Shown here: positions 63,008 to 64,000 of the stretch, piece by piece
Numbering within the stretch: position 1 is the stretch's first letter
Layout: each line of letters starts with the position of its first letter
Assembly (NCBI RefSeq): GCF_000212695.1
Contig: NC_015514.1
Location: forward strand, 1,240,001-1,304,000
DNA from: Cellulomonas fimi ATCC 484
GTDB lineage: Bacteria; Actinomycetota; Actinomycetes; Actinomycetales; Cellulomonadaceae
Length of the DNA: 64,000 bases
Reading direction: 5' to 3'
The notes under the pieces: model-generated
What the model saw: the letters and a program-made list of their open reading frames with translations, nothing else
Told to the model about the DNA's origin: nothing
Database searches by the model: none
Program-made: the position numbers and the translations under genes

Positions 63008-63751
63008 GTGCACGGCGTGCACAAGAGCTACGGCACGCTCGAGGTCCTGCAGGGCGTCGACCTCGTGGTCCGGCCCGGCGAGGTGACCGTCGTCATCGGG
63101 CCCTCGGGCTCCGGCAAGTCGACGCTGCTGCGCGTCATCAACCACCTGGAGAAGGTGGACCGCGGCTTCGTCGCGCTCGACGGCGACCTCATCGGCTACG
63201 CCCGCCGCGGCGACACGCTCCGGGAGCTCAAGGAGAAGGAGATCCTCCGGCAGCGCACCCGCATCGGGTTCGTCTTCCAGAGCTTCCACCTGTTCCCGCA
63301 CCTCACCGCGCTGGAGAACGTCACCGAGGCGCCGATCTCGGCGCAGGGCCGGCCGCGCGCCGAGGTCGAGGCCGAGGCGCGGGCGCTCCTGGAGCGCGTC
63401 GGGCTGGCCGACAAGGCCGACGCCCGCCCGCGGCAGCTGTCCGGCGGGCAGCAGCAGCGCGTCGCGATCGCCCGGGCGCTCGCCACCCGACCCACGGTGC
63501 TGCTCTTCGACGAGCCGACCTCCGCGCTCGACCCCGAGCTCGTCGGCGAGGTCCTCGACGTCATCCACGACCTCGCGCACGGCGGCACGACCATCGTGCT
63601 CGTCACGCACGAGATCGCGTTCGCCCGCCAGATCGCCGACACCGTCGTCTTCATGGACGGCGGCCGGGTCGTCGAGCAGGGCCCGCCCGCCCAGGTGCTC
63701 GACCACCCCGTCCACGCCCGCACCCGGGCGTTCCTCGACAAGGTCCTCTGA
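63008..63751 (+). CDS. Polar amino acid-type ABC transporter ATP-binding protein
   Basis: Core motifs are intact: GPSGSGKST (Walker A), FVFQSFHLFPHL (Q-loop), LSGGQQQR, VLLFDEPTSALDP and LVTHE. Coding similarity seems to begin upstream (frame from 62969: TATTTAPGGLLEVHGVHKSY), but the codon overlapping the permease stop is GTA, not GTG, so no standard start exists there. The first standard start is the GTG at 63008 (247 residues), which would cut into the first beta strand. Neither start has a strong ribosome site. Confidence 0.88.
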   Translation: MHGVHKSYGTLEVLQGVDLVVRPGEVTVVIGPSGSGKSTLLRVINHLEKVDRGFVALDGDLIGYARRGDTLRELKEKEILRQRTRIGFVFQSFHLFPHLTALENVTEAPISAQGRPRAEVEAEARALLERVGLADKADARPRQLSGGQQQRVAIARALATRPTVLLFDEPTSALDPELVGEVLDVIHDLAHGGTTIVLVTHEIAFARQIADTVVFMDGGRVVEQGPPAQVLDHPVHARTRAFLDKVL

Positions 63752-63843
63752 CCCGTCGCGCCGGCACTGCCCGGCGACCCGCTCCGCCCCCGAGAAGCAC
63801 CGCACCCGTCCCCGTCCGAGGGACCACACGAGAGGCACCACCG

Positions 63844-64000
63844 ATGACAACGCCCCGCACCCGCCGAGCCCCCGGCCGCACCCGGCTCCTCGCCGCGGCC
63901 GTCGCCCTCCCGCTGCTCGTCGCGCTCGCCGCCTGCTCGTCGAGCGCGGAGGCGCAGGACGAGGCCGGGGGGAGCGACCTGCAGGAGGCCGCGGACAAGG
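63844..64000 (+). CDS. ABC transporter substrate-binding lipoprotein (3' truncated by window edge)
   Basis: 52 residues are visible: a twin-Arg-like basic N terminus (TPRTRRAPGRTR), a hydrophobic stretch and lipobox LAACSSS, then DEAGGSDLQEAADK. GAGAGG lies eight bases before the ATG. Position after permease and ATPase genes makes it the binding protein of the importer. Confidence 0.82.
   Translation, partial: MTTPRTRRAPGRTRLLAAAVALPLLVALAACSSSAEAQDEAGGSDLQEAADK

Overview
The window is very GC-rich DNA with densely packed genes, many GTG starts and many 4-bp stop/start overlaps. Gene content (WhiB7, AdnAB, UvrD2, mycoredoxin, DUF3107, DUF3152, PPA1309 family, UPF0182) points to an actinobacterium, most likely a motile Cellulomonas or close relative; the genus is an inference. 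I see no insertion sequence, prophage or CRISPR array, so this is chromosomal backbone with some accessory operons.

Layout. 1-2.3 kb: end of a GNAT acetyltransferase, then an MFS exporter divergent from an ArsR-like repressor around a 24-bp operator palindrome. 2.3-11.2 kb: two tandem minus-strand cassettes with the same order (Cys-rich lipoprotein, MacA/HlyD-like adaptor, ABC ATPase, MacB/FtsX-like permease). 11.3-14.6 kb: a DeoR-galT-galK operon. 14.6-21.6 kb: Mrp ATPase, DUF1003 protein, soluble MgtE-N/CBS protein, stress protein, aminopeptidase P, PHP phosphoesterase, MarC. 21.7-49.4 kb: a genome-maintenance and stress block collinear with the Rv3193c-Rv3211 region of Mycobacterium tuberculosis: DEAD helicase, ferritin-like protein, DUF3107, TetR, DUF3152, adnA-adnB, nudC, mrx1, uvrD2, whiB7 with its leader, ThiF-like protein, DUF5679, two metallopeptidase-family proteins, an epimerase, Lon/PDZ protease, PPA1309 protein and UPF0182 protein. 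49.6 kb: initiator tRNA-Met. 49.9-57.8 kb: two chemoreceptors, a radical SAM/SPASM protein, a stand-alone LigD-type polymerase, sucrose phosphorylase, CsbD and a tiny membrane protein. 58.0-64 kb: a sulfur-acquisition operon with a sigma-70 promoter, a SAM-IV-type riboswitch and a Cys-rich leader peptide, followed by two FMN monooxygenases, DUF1684 and an amino-acid-type ABC importer cut by the window end.

Cross-cutting signals. At least fourteen genes have a -10-like hexamer exactly 6-7 nt before the start codon, implying leaderless mRNAs. Convergent gene ends share long GC hairpins with no U tract. The strongest regulatory finds are the whiB7 leader (AT-rich element, -35/-10, translated uORF, intrinsic terminator) and the dual SAM/cysteine leader of the sulfur operon. 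The best candidate for an undescribed system is the duplicated lipoprotein-adaptor-ABC cassette.
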